Positions 1-7,559 of a stretch of 41,229 bases of DNA are shown here, one piece after another (within the stretch, counting starts at the first letter, position 1; each line of letters begins with the position of its first letter). The notes under the pieces were generated by a model. It was not told where the DNA came from, did not search any database, and worked only from the letters and a program-made list of their open reading frames with translations. Where the stretch lies: contig JAZLHF010000010.1 in assembly GCA_045616685.1 (NCBI GenBank), forward strand, positions 1-41,229, written 5' to 3'. Made by a program: the position numbers and the translations under genes. Source of the stretch: UBA1764 sp045616685 (lineage in GTDB: Bacteria; Bacillota; Clostridia; Peptostreptococcales; Anaerovoracaceae).

Positions 1-8
1 AGAACGAA

Positions 9-194
9 ATGGCAAAGAAATCTTTAAAGGTTAAACAAGCACGTAAGCCTAAGTTCTCTACAAGTGCATACACACGTTGCAAGGTTTGTGGTAGACCACA
101 TTCCGTATTAAAGAAGTATGGCATCTGCCGTATTTGTTTCAGAGAATTAGCATACAAGGGAGAAATTCCTGGTGTTAAGAAAGCTAGTTGGTAG
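9..194 (+). CDS. rpsZ: 30S ribosomal protein S14, zinc-binding type
   Basis: Small-subunit protein of 61 residues that binds 16S rRNA in the head of the 30S subunit. It is the short zinc-ribbon form: two Cys pairs are visible (CKVCGR and CRICFR), against about 90-100 residues for the Cys-free form. The product is highly basic and ends in the usual KKASW. It is the first gene in the window and belongs to the spc operon; rplE should lie just upstream, outside the window. Its stop codon runs into the ribosome binding site of rpsH. The start is the only sensible ATG; its own binding site is cut off by the window edge. Confidence 0.97.
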   Translation: MAKKSLKVKQARKPKFSTSAYTRCKVCGRPHSVLKKYGICRICFRELAYKGEIPGVKKASW

Positions 195-211
195 GAAGGA
201 GGAATTTATAC

Positions 212-613
212 ATGACAATGACAGATCCTGTAGCTGATATGCTCACAAGAATCAGAAATGCAAATACTGCTGGTCACGCAAGTGTTGACATTCCTGCTTC
301 TAAGATTAAAAAGAATATAGCTGAAATCCTTACTAAGGAAGGTTATATTAAGGGATACGAAGTTGTTGAAGGCGAAAGCGTTCAGCCAATCATTCGTGTA
401 GAAATGAAGTATGGTGCTGGAAAGACTAAGGTTATCTCCGGCATTAAGAGAATTTCAAAGCCAGGCCTTAAGGTTTATGCTCAAAAAGATGAGCTTCCAA
501 AGGTTCTTGGTGGTCTCGGAATCGCAATCATCTCCACATCTAAGGGCCTTATCACTGATAAGGAAGCCAGAGCTCTTGGAGTTGGCGGCGAAGTAATCTG
601 TTACGTTTGGTAA
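212..613 (+). CDS. rpsH: 30S ribosomal protein S8
   Basis: S8 (133 residues) binds the central domain of 16S rRNA and is a primary assembly protein. The family N-terminus MTDPVADMLTRIRNA and the C-terminal signature with GGEVICYVW are both present, and the length is normal. I place the start at ATG 212, not at the upstream in-frame GTG at 188, because AAGGAGG at 196-202 sits at the right distance and the family begins here. It lies 17 nt after rpsZ in the spc operon. Confidence 0.97.
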   Translation: MTMTDPVADMLTRIRNANTAGHASVDIPASKIKKNIAEILTKEGYIKGYEVVEGESVQPIIRVEMKYGAGKTKVISGIKRISKPGLKVYAQKDELPKVLGGLGIAIISTSKGLITDKEARALGVGGEVICYVW

Positions 614-631
614 TTAGGAAAGGAGTAACAA

Positions 632-1171
632 ATGTCCAGAATAGGAAAACTGCCTGTGACTGTTCCAGCTGGTGTAGAAGTTAGTGTTTCTGACACCAAC
701 CTTGTTACCGTTAAAGGACCTAAGGGAACTTTAAGCGAACAGATCTCAGAAAAGATTAAGGTTGAAGTAGAAGCTGGCCAAGTAAAGTGCATACCTGTCA
801 ACGAAGACAGACTTACAAATGCACAGCATGGTCTTGCAAGAAACCTTATTAATAACATGATTCACGGTGTAACTGAGGGTTACGAAAAGAAGCTCGAAAT
901 GCAAGGCGTTGGTTACAAGGCTGAAAAGAAGGGCAACACTCTCGTAATGCAGCTCGGTTATTCTCACCCAGTTGAAATGCCGGACCCAGAAGGTATCACA
1001 GTTGAAGTTACAAGCCCAACTGAACTTACTGTAAAGGGCGCAAACAAAGCTCTTGTTGGCAACTACGCAGCAAAGATTCGTGCATGGAGAAAACCAGAAC
1101 CTTATAAGGGCAAAGGTATTCGTTATGTCGGAGAATACGTACGCCGCAAGGAAGGCAAGACCGGTAAGTAG
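632..1171 (+). CDS. rplF: 50S ribosomal protein L6
   Basis: L6 (179 residues) binds 23S rRNA near the sarcin-ricin loop and the factor-binding site. The N-terminal MSRIGKLPVTVPAGVEV, the internal duplication typical of L6, and the C-terminal signature EPYKGKGIRYVGEYVRRKEGK are all recognisable. An AAAGGAG binding site precedes the ATG. The stop codon overlaps the GGAGG binding site of rplR, so translation of the two is probably coupled. Confidence 0.98.
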   Translation: MSRIGKLPVTVPAGVEVSVSDTNLVTVKGPKGTLSEQISEKIKVEVEAGQVKCIPVNEDRLTNAQHGLARNLINNMIHGVTEGYEKKLEMQGVGYKAEKKGNTLVMQLGYSHPVEMPDPEGITVEVTSPTELTVKGANKALVGNYAAKIRAWRKPEPYKGKGIRYVGEYVRRKEGKTGK

Positions 1172-1185
1172 GAGGGTAAGTGAAT

Positions 1186-1545
1186 ATGGCTAAATTAAGT
1201 AGAAACGATATGCGTGTTAAAAGACATGCAAGAGTAAGAAAAGACGTATTCGGAACTCCGGAAATGCCTAGACTCTGTGTTTACAGAAGTACAAAGAATA
1301 TTTACGCTCAGATTATTGATGACGTAAACGGAAGGAGACTTGCAAGTGCAAGCTCTCTTGACAAAGATTTAGCTCTTAGCTATGGCGGAAACAAAGAAGC
1401 TGCTAAAGGTGTTGGAACTAAACTTGCAAAAGTTGCTGCAGATGCAGGAATTAAGACAGTTTGCTTCGATAGAGGCGGCTATCTGTATCACGGTAGAGTA
1501 AAAGAACTTGCTGACGGCGCTAGAGAAGCCGGTCTGCAGTTCTAA
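1186..1545 (+). CDS. rplR: 50S ribosomal protein L18
   Basis: L18 (119 residues) carries 5S rRNA into the 50S subunit together with L5. Recognisable segments are RLCVYRSTKNIYAQIIDD and the C-terminal CFDRGGYLYHGRVKELADGAREAGL. I choose ATG 1186 over an in-frame GTG at 1180 because the GGAGG at 1171-1175 is only about 4 nt from the GTG but about 10 nt from the ATG. Length is typical for bacterial L18. Confidence 0.97.
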   Translation: MAKLSRNDMRVKRHARVRKDVFGTPEMPRLCVYRSTKNIYAQIIDDVNGRRLASASSLDKDLALSYGGNKEAAKGVGTKLAKVAADAGIKTVCFDRGGYLYHGRVKELADGAREAGLQF

Positions 1546-1560
1546 TGAAGGAGGATCTAA

Positions 1561-2064
1561 ATGCGTAATACCTTAGATGTATCCAAACTTGACTTAAAGG
1601 AAACCATTGTTAACATTAGACGTGTTACAAAGGTAGTTAAGGGTGGTAAGAATTCCAGATTCAGTGTTACCGTTGTAGTCGGCGATGAAAACGGTCACGT
1701 TGGTCTTGGTCTTGGTAAGTCCATGGAAATTCCAGAAGCAGTAAGAAAGGCTACTGACGACGCAAAGAAGAACCTCGTTACAGTACCTATGGTAGGAACA
1801 ACAGTTCCACACAGAAATCTTGGAGTTTTCGGTGCAGGTAAAGTTTTACTTATGCCTGCTGCTCCTGGTACAGGAGTTATTGCTGGTGGCGCAGCACGTA
1901 CAGTGCTCGAATTCGCTGGCATTAAAGACATTAGAGCTAAGTCTCTTGGCAGCAGCAATGCTGGTAACGTAGCTTATGCAACTCTCGAAGGTCTTAAGAC
2001 AATGAAGACACTTAAGCAAGTATCTGATGCTCGTGGCCTCGACAAGAAAGAAATCTTAGGATAG
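1561..2064 (+). CDS. rpsE: 30S ribosomal protein S5
   Basis: S5 (167 residues) sits at the mRNA entry and decoding side of the 30S subunit and contributes to fidelity. The N-terminal dsRNA-binding region (VVKGGKNSRFSVTVVVGDE, GHVGLGLGK) and the C-terminal fold with PAAPGTGVIAGGAARTVLE are clear. GGAGG lies 5 nt before the ATG. It is followed after 12 nt by rpmD. Confidence 0.98.
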   Translation: MRNTLDVSKLDLKETIVNIRRVTKVVKGGKNSRFSVTVVVGDENGHVGLGLGKSMEIPEAVRKATDDAKKNLVTVPMVGTTVPHRNLGVFGAGKVLLMPAAPGTGVIAGGAARTVLEFAGIKDIRAKSLGSSNAGNVAYATLEGLKTMKTLKQVSDARGLDKKEILG

Positions 2065-2076
2065 GAGGAAGAACTC

Positions 2077-2250
2077 ATGGCAAAGATTAAAGTAGAATTA
2101 GTCAAGAGCACAATCGGTTCTTCACCTTATCAGAAGAAGGTTGTAGAAGCTCTTGGACTTGGCAAGCTTCATACAGTAGTAGAATTAGAAGATACACCTC
2201 AGACCCGTGGCGCAATCGCAAAGGTTAGCCACTTACTGAAGGTTGAATAA
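2077..2250 (+). CDS. rpmD: 50S ribosomal protein L30
   Basis: A short gene of 57 codons filling the gap between rpsE and rplO. The product starts MAKIKVELVKSTIGSSPYQK and carries the L30 motif LGLGKLHTVVELEDTPQTRG. This bacterial L30 length is standard. AGGAGG at 2064-2069 serves the ATG. The rpsE-rpmD-rplO order is the canonical spc order, which supports the call. Confidence 0.97.
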   Translation: MAKIKVELVKSTIGSSPYQKKVVEALGLGKLHTVVELEDTPQTRGAIAKVSHLLKVE

Positions 2251-2266
2251 TCAGGAGGTATATAAT

Positions 2267-2707
2267 ATGAAACTTCATGAATTGAAAAAGCCTGCTGGAT
2301 CAACTTTCACAGCTAAGAGAAAGGGTCAAGGCAGAGCAACTGGTAATGGTTGCACAGCTGGTAGAGGAATGAATGGTCAGAAAGCTAGATCAGGCGGCGG
2401 TGTTCGTCTTGGTTTCGAAGGTGGCCAGATGCCTCTTTACAGAAGAAACCCAAAGAGAGGTTTCACAAATCATTGGAGAACAGAATTTGTTGGCGTTAAT
2501 GTAGGCGCTCTCAATATTTTCGAAGATGGTTCAACAGTAACAATTGATATGATTTGTGACGCTGGTCTTGCAAAGGGCCAGGGCGACGGCATCAAGATTC
2601 TTGGTGGCGGAGAACTCACAAAGAAACTTACAGTACAGGCATCCAAGTTCAGTAAGTCCGCTCTTGAGAAGATTGAGGCTGCTGGCGGAAAGGCAGAGGT
2701 ATTCTAA
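2267..2707 (+). CDS. rplO: 50S ribosomal protein L15
   Basis: L15 (146 residues) is a late 23S rRNA-binding assembly protein. The N-terminus MKLHELKKPAGS, the Gly/Arg-rich extended loop (GQGRATGNGCTAGRGMNGQK) and the C-terminal KILGGGELTKKLTVQASKFS are diagnostic. The start is ATG 2267, with AGGAGG at 2253-2258; an upstream in-frame codon at 2243 lies inside the end of rpmD. Its stop overlaps the secY start (TAATG), indicating translational coupling to the membrane protein gene. Confidence 0.97.
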   Translation: MKLHELKKPAGSTFTAKRKGQGRATGNGCTAGRGMNGQKARSGGGVRLGFEGGQMPLYRRNPKRGFTNHWRTEFVGVNVGALNIFEDGSTVTIDMICDAGLAKGQGDGIKILGGGELTKKLTVQASKFSKSALEKIEAAGGKAEVF

Positions 2708-3990
2708 TGGGCATGATTCAGACGATTGTTCAGGCCTGGAGAATTCCAGAGATGAGAAAGAAGATGATCTTTACAGTTCTCATGCTCATTGTCTTCAGAA
2801 TTGGTTCTAACATTCCAGTACCTTATATCAACAGAGAGCTTTTAACCTCTATGTTTGATGCAAACAACGCTGGTCTGTTCGGACTCTTCGACCTGTTCAG
2901 TGGTGGATCTTTCAGCAATTTCACAATTTTTGCTTTAAGCATTTCACCATACATTACATCGTCAATTATCCTTCAGCTTTTAACTATTGCGATTCCTGCT
3001 CTTGAAGCACTCGCAAAAGAAGGCGAAGAAGGAAGAAGAAAGATTGCTGCTTATACTAGATATATCACAATCGCACTCGCATTGATTCAGTCTGTTGGTT
3101 ACACATTCGGACTCTTCAAGGGCGTGCTCACAACTGATAGCACTCTGGTAAAGATCGTAATCGTTCTTGTACTTATGGCTGGTACCGCATTTCTTATGTG
3201 GCTCGGTGAAAAGATTGACGAAAAAGGCGTTGGCAACGGTATTTCACTGCTTATCTTCGCAGGTATCGTTTCCAGAGTTCCAACCTCCGTTAGATCAACT
3301 ATCCAAGGAGGCATTGCAGGTACAATTAGCTGGCTTTCAATCATTCTCTTCTGTATATTTGCAGTTCTCGTAACTGCAGGTATCGTACTCGTTCAGGAAG
3401 GCGAAAGAAAGATTCCTGTTCAGTATGCAAAGAGAGTAGTTGGCCGTAAGATGTATGGTGGTCAGTCCACTAACATTCCTATCAAGGTTAACCAGGCTGG
3501 CGTTATTCCTGTAATTTTCGCAGTATCACTGTTGCAGCTTCCTGCAACCATTGCATATATGTTCCCTAACGGAGGCTTTGCTGCTTTCGTTCAGAAGTAT
3601 TTATCAACATCTGGTAACCCAGGTTTCTGGATTTACTTCATCCTTGATATGGTACTTATTTTCGCGTTTACATATTTCTATGGTTCAATCAGCTTCAATC
3701 CAGCTGAAATTGCAGAAAACATGAAGAACAACGGCGGATTCATTCCTGGTATTAGACCTGGTAAGAATACTGCTGAGTATATTCAGAAAGTTGCAATTAG
3801 ACTTGATCTCGTTAGCGCTGTATTCCTTGCAATCGTAGCAGCAATTCCAACACTGCTTCAGCATTGGACAACATTAGCAGTTGGTTTCGGTGGAACATCC
3901 TTAATCATTGCTGTTGGTGTAGCACTTGACACAGTTCGTGCAATTGAAACACAGTTACAGATGAGAAATTATCAGGGCTTCTTAAAATAG
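2707..3990 (+). CDS. secY: Protein translocase subunit SecY
   Basis: SecY (427 residues) is the channel of the SecYEG translocon in the cytoplasmic membrane. Ten hydrophobic segments are visible. Family landmarks are RIGSNIPVPYIN near TM1, the TM2 plug region GGSFSNFTIFALSISPYITSS, GERKIPVQYAKR in the cytoplasmic loop, and PGKNTAEYIQKVAIRLDLVSA toward the C-terminus. Length is normal. The start overlaps the rplO stop by one base; AGAGGT is the binding site. It is followed by adk and map, the usual Firmicutes order. Confidence 0.98.
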   Translation: MGMIQTIVQAWRIPEMRKKMIFTVLMLIVFRIGSNIPVPYINRELLTSMFDANNAGLFGLFDLFSGGSFSNFTIFALSISPYITSSIILQLLTIAIPALEALAKEGEEGRRKIAAYTRYITIALALIQSVGYTFGLFKGVLTTDSTLVKIVIVLVLMAGTAFLMWLGEKIDEKGVGNGISLLIFAGIVSRVPTSVRSTIQGGIAGTISWLSIILFCIFAVLVTAGIVLVQEGERKIPVQYAKRVVGRKMYGGQSTNIPIKVNQAGVIPVIFAVSLLQLPATIAYMFPNGGFAAFVQKYLSTSGNPGFWIYFILDMVLIFAFTYFYGSISFNPAEIAENMKNNGGFIPGIRPGKNTAEYIQKVAIRLDLVSAVFLAIVAAIPTLLQHWTTLAVGFGGTSLIIAVGVALDTVRAIETQLQMRNYQGFLK

Positions 3991-4010
3991 TTTCTTGTAA
4001 GGAGATTATT

Positions 4011-4658
4011 ATGAAACGCGTAGTATTATTAGGACCTCCGGGAGCAGGTAAAGGAACACAGGCCTCCGGCATAGTTGAAAAGTATAATATCTGTCATATT
4101 TCTACTGGTGATATCTTCCGTGCAAATATTAAGCAGGGTACACCACTTGGCATTAAAGCTAAGAGTTATATTGACAAAGGTGAACTTGTTCCTGACGAAC
4201 TTACATGTGATTTAGTTGAAGATAGAATTATGCAAGATGATTGCAAGAATGGATATCTTCTCGATGGGTTCCCAAGAACAGTTTTCCAGGCAGAACACTT
4301 TGATAAGTTTCTTGCTTCAAAGGGTGAAGCCCTTGATGATGTTATTGATATCCAGGTTCCAGACAGTGTTATTATTCCTCGCGCAGCAGGAAGAAGAGTT
4401 TGCAGAAACTGCGGCAAGCCTTATCACGTAGTCAATATGCCTCCAAAGGTCGAAGGTGTATGCGACGCTTGTGGGGGTGAAGTTTATCAGCGTGCAGATG
4501 ATGCAGAAGAGACTGTTCGCAATAGGCTTGAAGTCTATGCAAAGCAGACAGCTCCACTGGCAGAATACTATAAGAAGTCAAATATCCTGAAAGCCGTTAA
4601 TGGTGATCAGGCAATGGATAAAGTTTTTGCAGATATCTGCAAAGCTTTAGGAGAGTAA
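4011..4658 (+). CDS. adk: Adenylate kinase, zinc-lid type
   Basis: Catalyses ATP + AMP to 2 ADP in the cytosol (215 residues). The P-loop GPPGAGKGT is at residues 8-16, the AMP-binding region includes STGD and DGFPRT, and the LID domain carries four cysteines (C131, C134, C151, C154) in two CxxC pairs, the zinc-binding lid of Gram-positive adenylate kinases. GGAG precedes the ATG. The next gene, map, starts 3 nt after the stop. Confidence 0.98.
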   Translation: MKRVVLLGPPGAGKGTQASGIVEKYNICHISTGDIFRANIKQGTPLGIKAKSYIDKGELVPDELTCDLVEDRIMQDDCKNGYLLDGFPRTVFQAEHFDKFLASKGEALDDVIDIQVPDSVIIPRAAGRRVCRNCGKPYHVVNMPPKVEGVCDACGGEVYQRADDAEETVRNRLEVYAKQTAPLAEYYKKSNILKAVNGDQAMDKVFADICKALGE

Positions 4659-4661
4659 AGC

Positions 4662-5408
4662 ATGATCATAATTAAATCTGATGAGGAAATCGAGTTAATG
4701 AGGCAGGCTGCTGTTCCGACAAAAGAAATGCTCGTGAACTTAGCTGATATCATTAAACCTGGTATGTCCACAAAAGATGTTGATGATTATGTTGAGGAAT
4801 ACATCCTCAAAGCAGGTATGAAACCAGCATTCAAAGGTTACAGCGGTTATCCCGCTTGTGCTTGTGTATCGGTTAATGAAGAAGTTGTTCACGGTATCCC
4901 TTCCAAGAAGAGAATTCTTCAGGAAGGAGATATCGTAAGCGTAGACCTCGGTACGATATACAAAGGATTTTATTCCGATGCTGCTAGAACATATCCAGTG
5001 GGCAAGATTAGTGAAAAGCATCATAAGCTAATCGACACCGCAGAGAAATCTTTCTTTGCCGGAATCTTCTATGCTCGTAAGGGTAATCGCTTAGGCGACA
5101 TCTCTCACGCAATTCAAGAATGTGTCGAAGCAGAAGGCTTCTCAGTAATAAGAGATTACGTAGGACATGGCGTTGGACGCAATATGCACGAAGACCCAAT
5201 GATTCCTAACTACGGTAAAGCAAATCACGGCCCACAGCTTGTACCTGGAATGGTACTTGCAATTGAGCCAATGATTGCAACTGGTACTTATGAAGTTAAT
5301 GTTCTTAAGGACGGTTGGACAGCTGTTACTAAAGACAGCGGCTATGCAGCTCACTACGAAAATACCATCGTAATAACTGATGGTGATCCAATTTTGCTCA
5401 CAAAGTAA
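4662..5408 (+). CDS. map: Methionine aminopeptidase, type I
   Basis: Removes the initiator methionine from new proteins (248 residues). The dinuclear metal site is visible in order: VDLGTIYKGFYSDAART (two Asp), VGHGVGRNMHEDP (His), AIEPM (Glu) and AHYENTIVI (second Glu). There is no N-terminal zinc-finger extension, as expected for a short bacterial type I enzyme. The ATG follows the adk stop by 3 nt, with the binding site (AGGAGAG) inside the end of adk. Confidence 0.97.
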   Translation: MIIIKSDEEIELMRQAAVPTKEMLVNLADIIKPGMSTKDVDDYVEEYILKAGMKPAFKGYSGYPACACVSVNEEVVHGIPSKKRILQEGDIVSVDLGTIYKGFYSDAARTYPVGKISEKHHKLIDTAEKSFFAGIFYARKGNRLGDISHAIQECVEAEGFSVIRDYVGHGVGRNMHEDPMIPNYGKANHGPQLVPGMVLAIEPMIATGTYEVNVLKDGWTAVTKDSGYAAHYENTIVITDGDPILLTK

Positions 5409-5422
5409 GGAGTAATTATTTA

Positions 5423-5641
5423 ATGGCTAAAAACGATAGCATTGAAGTAATGGGTACAGTTCTTGAAGCATTGCCTAATTCAATGTTCAAGGTAAAGCTG
5501 GACAACGACTTTGTTGTTCTGGCAACAATATCTGGTAAGATGAGGATGAATTTTATCCGCATACTTCCAGGCGACAAGGTAAAAATGGAGCTCAGTCCAT
5601 ATGACTTGGGCCGTGGAAGAATTACATGGAGGGATAAATAA
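5423..5641 (+). CDS. infA: Translation initiation factor IF-1
   Basis: A 72-residue S1-like OB-fold protein that occupies the A site during 30S initiation. The sequence EVMGTVLEALPNSMFKVKL, then GKMRMNFIRILPGDKVKMELSPYDL (a known family stretch, read here in two parts), is unmistakable. AAGGAG precedes the ATG. The map-infA-rpmJ order is canonical. Confidence 0.98.
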   Translation: MAKNDSIEVMGTVLEALPNSMFKVKLDNDFVVLATISGKMRMNFIRILPGDKVKMELSPYDLGRGRITWRDK

Positions 5642-5642
5642 A

Positions 5643-5756
5643 ATGAAAGTAAGAGCATCAGTAAAGCCTATCTGCGAAAAGTGCAAGGTTATTAAAAGAC
5701 ATGGCAAAGTCATGGTTATTTGCGAAAATCCTAAGCACAAGCAGACACAAGGCTAA
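5643..5756 (+). CDS. rpmJ: 50S ribosomal protein L36
   Basis: A 37-codon gene starting one base after the infA stop. The product MKVRASVKPICEKCKVIKR continues with RHGKVMVICENPKHKQTQG and has the zinc ligands (CEKC, a further Cys and a His) of the zinc-containing L36. The ATG has no separate gap, so it depends on a binding site in the infA tail (GGAGGG at 5628-5633). In most relatives rpsM follows within tens of bases; here a 330-nt gap follows. Confidence 0.97.
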   Translation: MKVRASVKPICEKCKVIKRHGKVMVICENPKHKQTQG

Positions 5757-5765
5757 GCTATAACA

Positions 5766-5880
5766 GCACATTTCGAACAACACTCGCGAGCACAGTTTCG
5801 CCCATCATCGGGCCTCTTGCATCGGTCCTCTTCGGGCTGCGGTGCGCCCTTAGTGCTCTCTCGTATTGTTCTCAATGTGC
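5766..5880 (+). repeat. Long imperfect palindrome, copy A of a dispersed intergenic element
   Basis: The two halves pair over most of their length. GCACATT (5766-5772) pairs with AATGTGC (5874-5880), GAACAA (5775-5780) with TTGTTC (5866-5871), and GAGCAC (5788-5793) with GTGCTC (5853-5858). The interior is GC-rich and has its own hairpins, such as GCCC..GGGC near 5800-5812. The outer core (CAACACTCGCGAGCAC at 5778-5793 and CTTAGTGCTCTCTCGTATTG at 5849-5868) recurs, both arms, at 26951-26986, and the right arm recurs at 9005-9062. No coding potential is seen. Confidence 0.75.
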
Positions 5881-5911
5881 AATCAAAAATATGCTAAGTG
5901 TTTTGTGAAGA

Positions 5912-6086
5912 TTATATTTGTGCAGTGGCAGTACCCCAAACAAATATAACTTGCGCAATATAATTGGTATCTGTCTTCCGGCGGTTCGGCCTATATTTTG
6001 TCTTAGTCGACAACCTAGGGAGGTAAGAACTTATACGGAAGGTTAAATTATAATTTTTTATAGTTGCAGTATAGGAGGTAAACTAT
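5912..6086 (+). promoter_or_regulatory. Probable promoter and structured leader of the rpsM (alpha) operon
   Basis: A 10-bp perfect hairpin (TTATATTTGT 5912-5921 with ACAAATATAA 5940-5949) precedes a TATAAT at 5959-5964; no good -35 is visible. If this -10 is used, the rpsM mRNA has a leader of about 115 nt. In it CTTCCG (5975-5980) can pair with CGGAAG (6036-6041), enclosing a GGGAGG with no start codon at usable distance. In other bacteria S4 represses the alpha operon through a leader structure, so this is a candidate S4-responsive leader. That function is inference. Confidence 0.45.
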
Positions 6087-6461
6087 ATGGCTCGTTTAGC
6101 CGGCGTCGATCTGCCTAACAATAAAAGAGTAGAGATCGGCCTCACCTATATCTACGGCATTGGTCTTAAGTCATCACAGGCTATTCTTGCTAAAGCAGGA
6201 GTAAACCCAGATACAAGAGTTAAGGACCTTTCCGAAGAAGAATTAGGTGCAATCAGAAAAATCCTCGACAATGAATATATGGTTGAGGGTGATCTTAGAA
6301 GAGAAGTTTCTCTGAACATCAAGCGACTCATGGAAGTTGGTTGCTACAGAGGAATCCGTCACAGAAGAAATCTGCCAGTTCGTGGTCAGAACACCAAGAA
6401 TAATTCTAGAACTCGTAAGGGTCCTAAGAAGACTGTTGGCAGATCTCATAAGAAAGACTAA
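6087..6461 (+). CDS. rpsM: 30S ribosomal protein S13
   Basis: S13 (124 residues) lies in the head of the 30S subunit and contacts tRNA and the 50S bridge. N-terminal MARLAGVDLPNNKRVEIGLTY and the C-terminal GQNTKNNSRTRKGPKKTVG are family hallmarks. AGGAGG at 6073-6078 serves the ATG. It opens the rpsM-rpsK-rpsD-rpoA-rplQ block, which here is set apart from rpmJ by a long gap with its own probable promoter. Confidence 0.98.
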   Translation: MARLAGVDLPNNKRVEIGLTYIYGIGLKSSQAILAKAGVNPDTRVKDLSEEELGAIRKILDNEYMVEGDLRREVSLNIKRLMEVGCYRGIRHRRNLPVRGQNTKNNSRTRKGPKKTVGRSHKKD

Positions 6462-6475
6462 GGAGGTAAGCTTAC

Positions 6476-6871
6476 ATGGCACAAGCTAAAAAAGTTGTTC
6501 GCCGTAAGAAGGTTGAACGTAAGAACATTGAAAGCGGCCAAGCTCACATCCAGGCATCTTTCAATAACACAATCGTAACTATCACTGATGCACAGGGCAA
6601 TGCATTGTCATGGTGCTCATCTGGTTCACTCGGTTTCAGAGGATCCAGAAAGTCAACTCCTTTCGCAGCACAGATGTGCGCAGAAGAAGCTGTTAAAGGT
6701 GCATTAGTTCATGGACTCAAGAACGTAGAAGTATTTGTAAAGGGACCAGGCTCGGGCAGAGAAGCAGCTATCAGAGCACTTCAAACAGCAGGCCTTAATG
6801 TAACAATGATTAAGGATATTACACCTATCCCACACAACGGTTGCAGACCACCGAAGAAGAGAAGAGTCTAG
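6476..6871 (+). CDS. rpsK: 30S ribosomal protein S11
   Basis: S11 (131 residues) shapes the platform and Shine-Dalgarno cleft of the 30S subunit. Recognisable segments are AHIQASFNNTIVTITDAQGN, SSGSLGFRGSRKSTPFAAQ and the C-terminal TPIPHNGCRPPKKRRV. AAGGAGG precedes the ATG. Length is normal. Confidence 0.98.
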   Translation: MAQAKKVVRRKKVERKNIESGQAHIQASFNNTIVTITDAQGNALSWCSSGSLGFRGSRKSTPFAAQMCAEEAVKGALVHGLKNVEVFVKGPGSGREAAIRALQTAGLNVTMIKDITPIPHNGCRPPKKRRV

Positions 6872-6889
6872 TAAGGGAGGAAATATAAT

Positions 6890-7510
6890 ATGGCAAGATA
6901 TACAGGACCTTCCTGCAGACTTTGCAGAAGAGAAGGACAGAAATTGTTCCTTAAGGGTGAACGTTGCTACAGCACAAAGTGCGCACTCGAAAAGAGAGCA
7001 TATGCACCTGGTCAGCACGGTCAGAACCGTAAGAAGGCATCTAACTATGGTCTTCAGTTAAGAGAAAAGCAGAAGGCAAAGAGATTCTACGGACTTCAGG
7101 AAACACAGTTTAGAAATTATTTCGACAAGGCTGCTAGAAAGCAGGGACAGACAGGTGCTAACCTTCTGATTATGCTCGAAACAAGACTTGATAACGCAGT
7201 ATTTAGAATGGGATTTGCTTCTTCCAGAAAGGAAGCTAGACAGCTCGTTACACACAGCCATTTCACAGTAAATGGTAAGAAGGTAAACATCCCTTCATAC
7301 CAGGTTGAAGCTGGTGATGTAATCGCTGTAAAAGCAAAGAGCCAGTCTTCTCCAAAATTTAAAGAAATCAAAGAAATGACAATCAGCACACCTGAATGGG
7401 TAAGCATCGATGTTGATAAGCTTGAAGGAAAAGTTCTTTCAATGCCTACAAGAGAAATGATCGATACACCTGTTGCAGAACACCTCATTGTCGAACTCTA
7501 CTCCAAGTAA
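6890..7510 (+). CDS. rpsD: 30S ribosomal protein S4, zinc-type
   Basis: S4 (206 residues) nucleates assembly of the 30S body and in many bacteria represses its own operon. The N-terminus MARYTGPSCRLCRREG with a later CYSTKC gives the four-cysteine zinc site. The S4 RNA-binding domain (MLETRLDNAVFRMGF, ARQLVTHSHFTVNGKKVNIP) follows, and the end AEHLIVELYSK is typical. Its place between rpsK and rpoA is the clostridial arrangement. GGGAGG precedes the ATG. Confidence 0.98.
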   Translation: MARYTGPSCRLCRREGQKLFLKGERCYSTKCALEKRAYAPGQHGQNRKKASNYGLQLREKQKAKRFYGLQETQFRNYFDKAARKQGQTGANLLIMLETRLDNAVFRMGFASSRKEARQLVTHSHFTVNGKKVNIPSYQVEAGDVIAVKAKSQSSPKFKEIKEMTISTPEWVSIDVDKLEGKVLSMPTREMIDTPVAEHLIVELYSK

Positions 7511-7559
7511 TAGCATAAAGTAGATTCTGATTATTTAAATTTTTTAGGAGGAAATTAGA

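Noticed and set aside
1180..1185. GTG at 1180 as the rplR start
   Set aside because: The binding site is too close (about 4 nt); ATG 1186 has the right distance and matches L18 proteins.
5922..5939. Loop sequence GCAGTGGCAGTA resembling a eukaryotic snRNA 5' part
   Set aside because: A short chance match; it has no meaning in this bacterial context.
6018..6056. GGGAGGT at 6018-6024 as the binding site of a small gene before rpsM
   Set aside because: No ATG, GTG or TTG follows at a usable distance with an open frame; it is more likely part of a leader structure.
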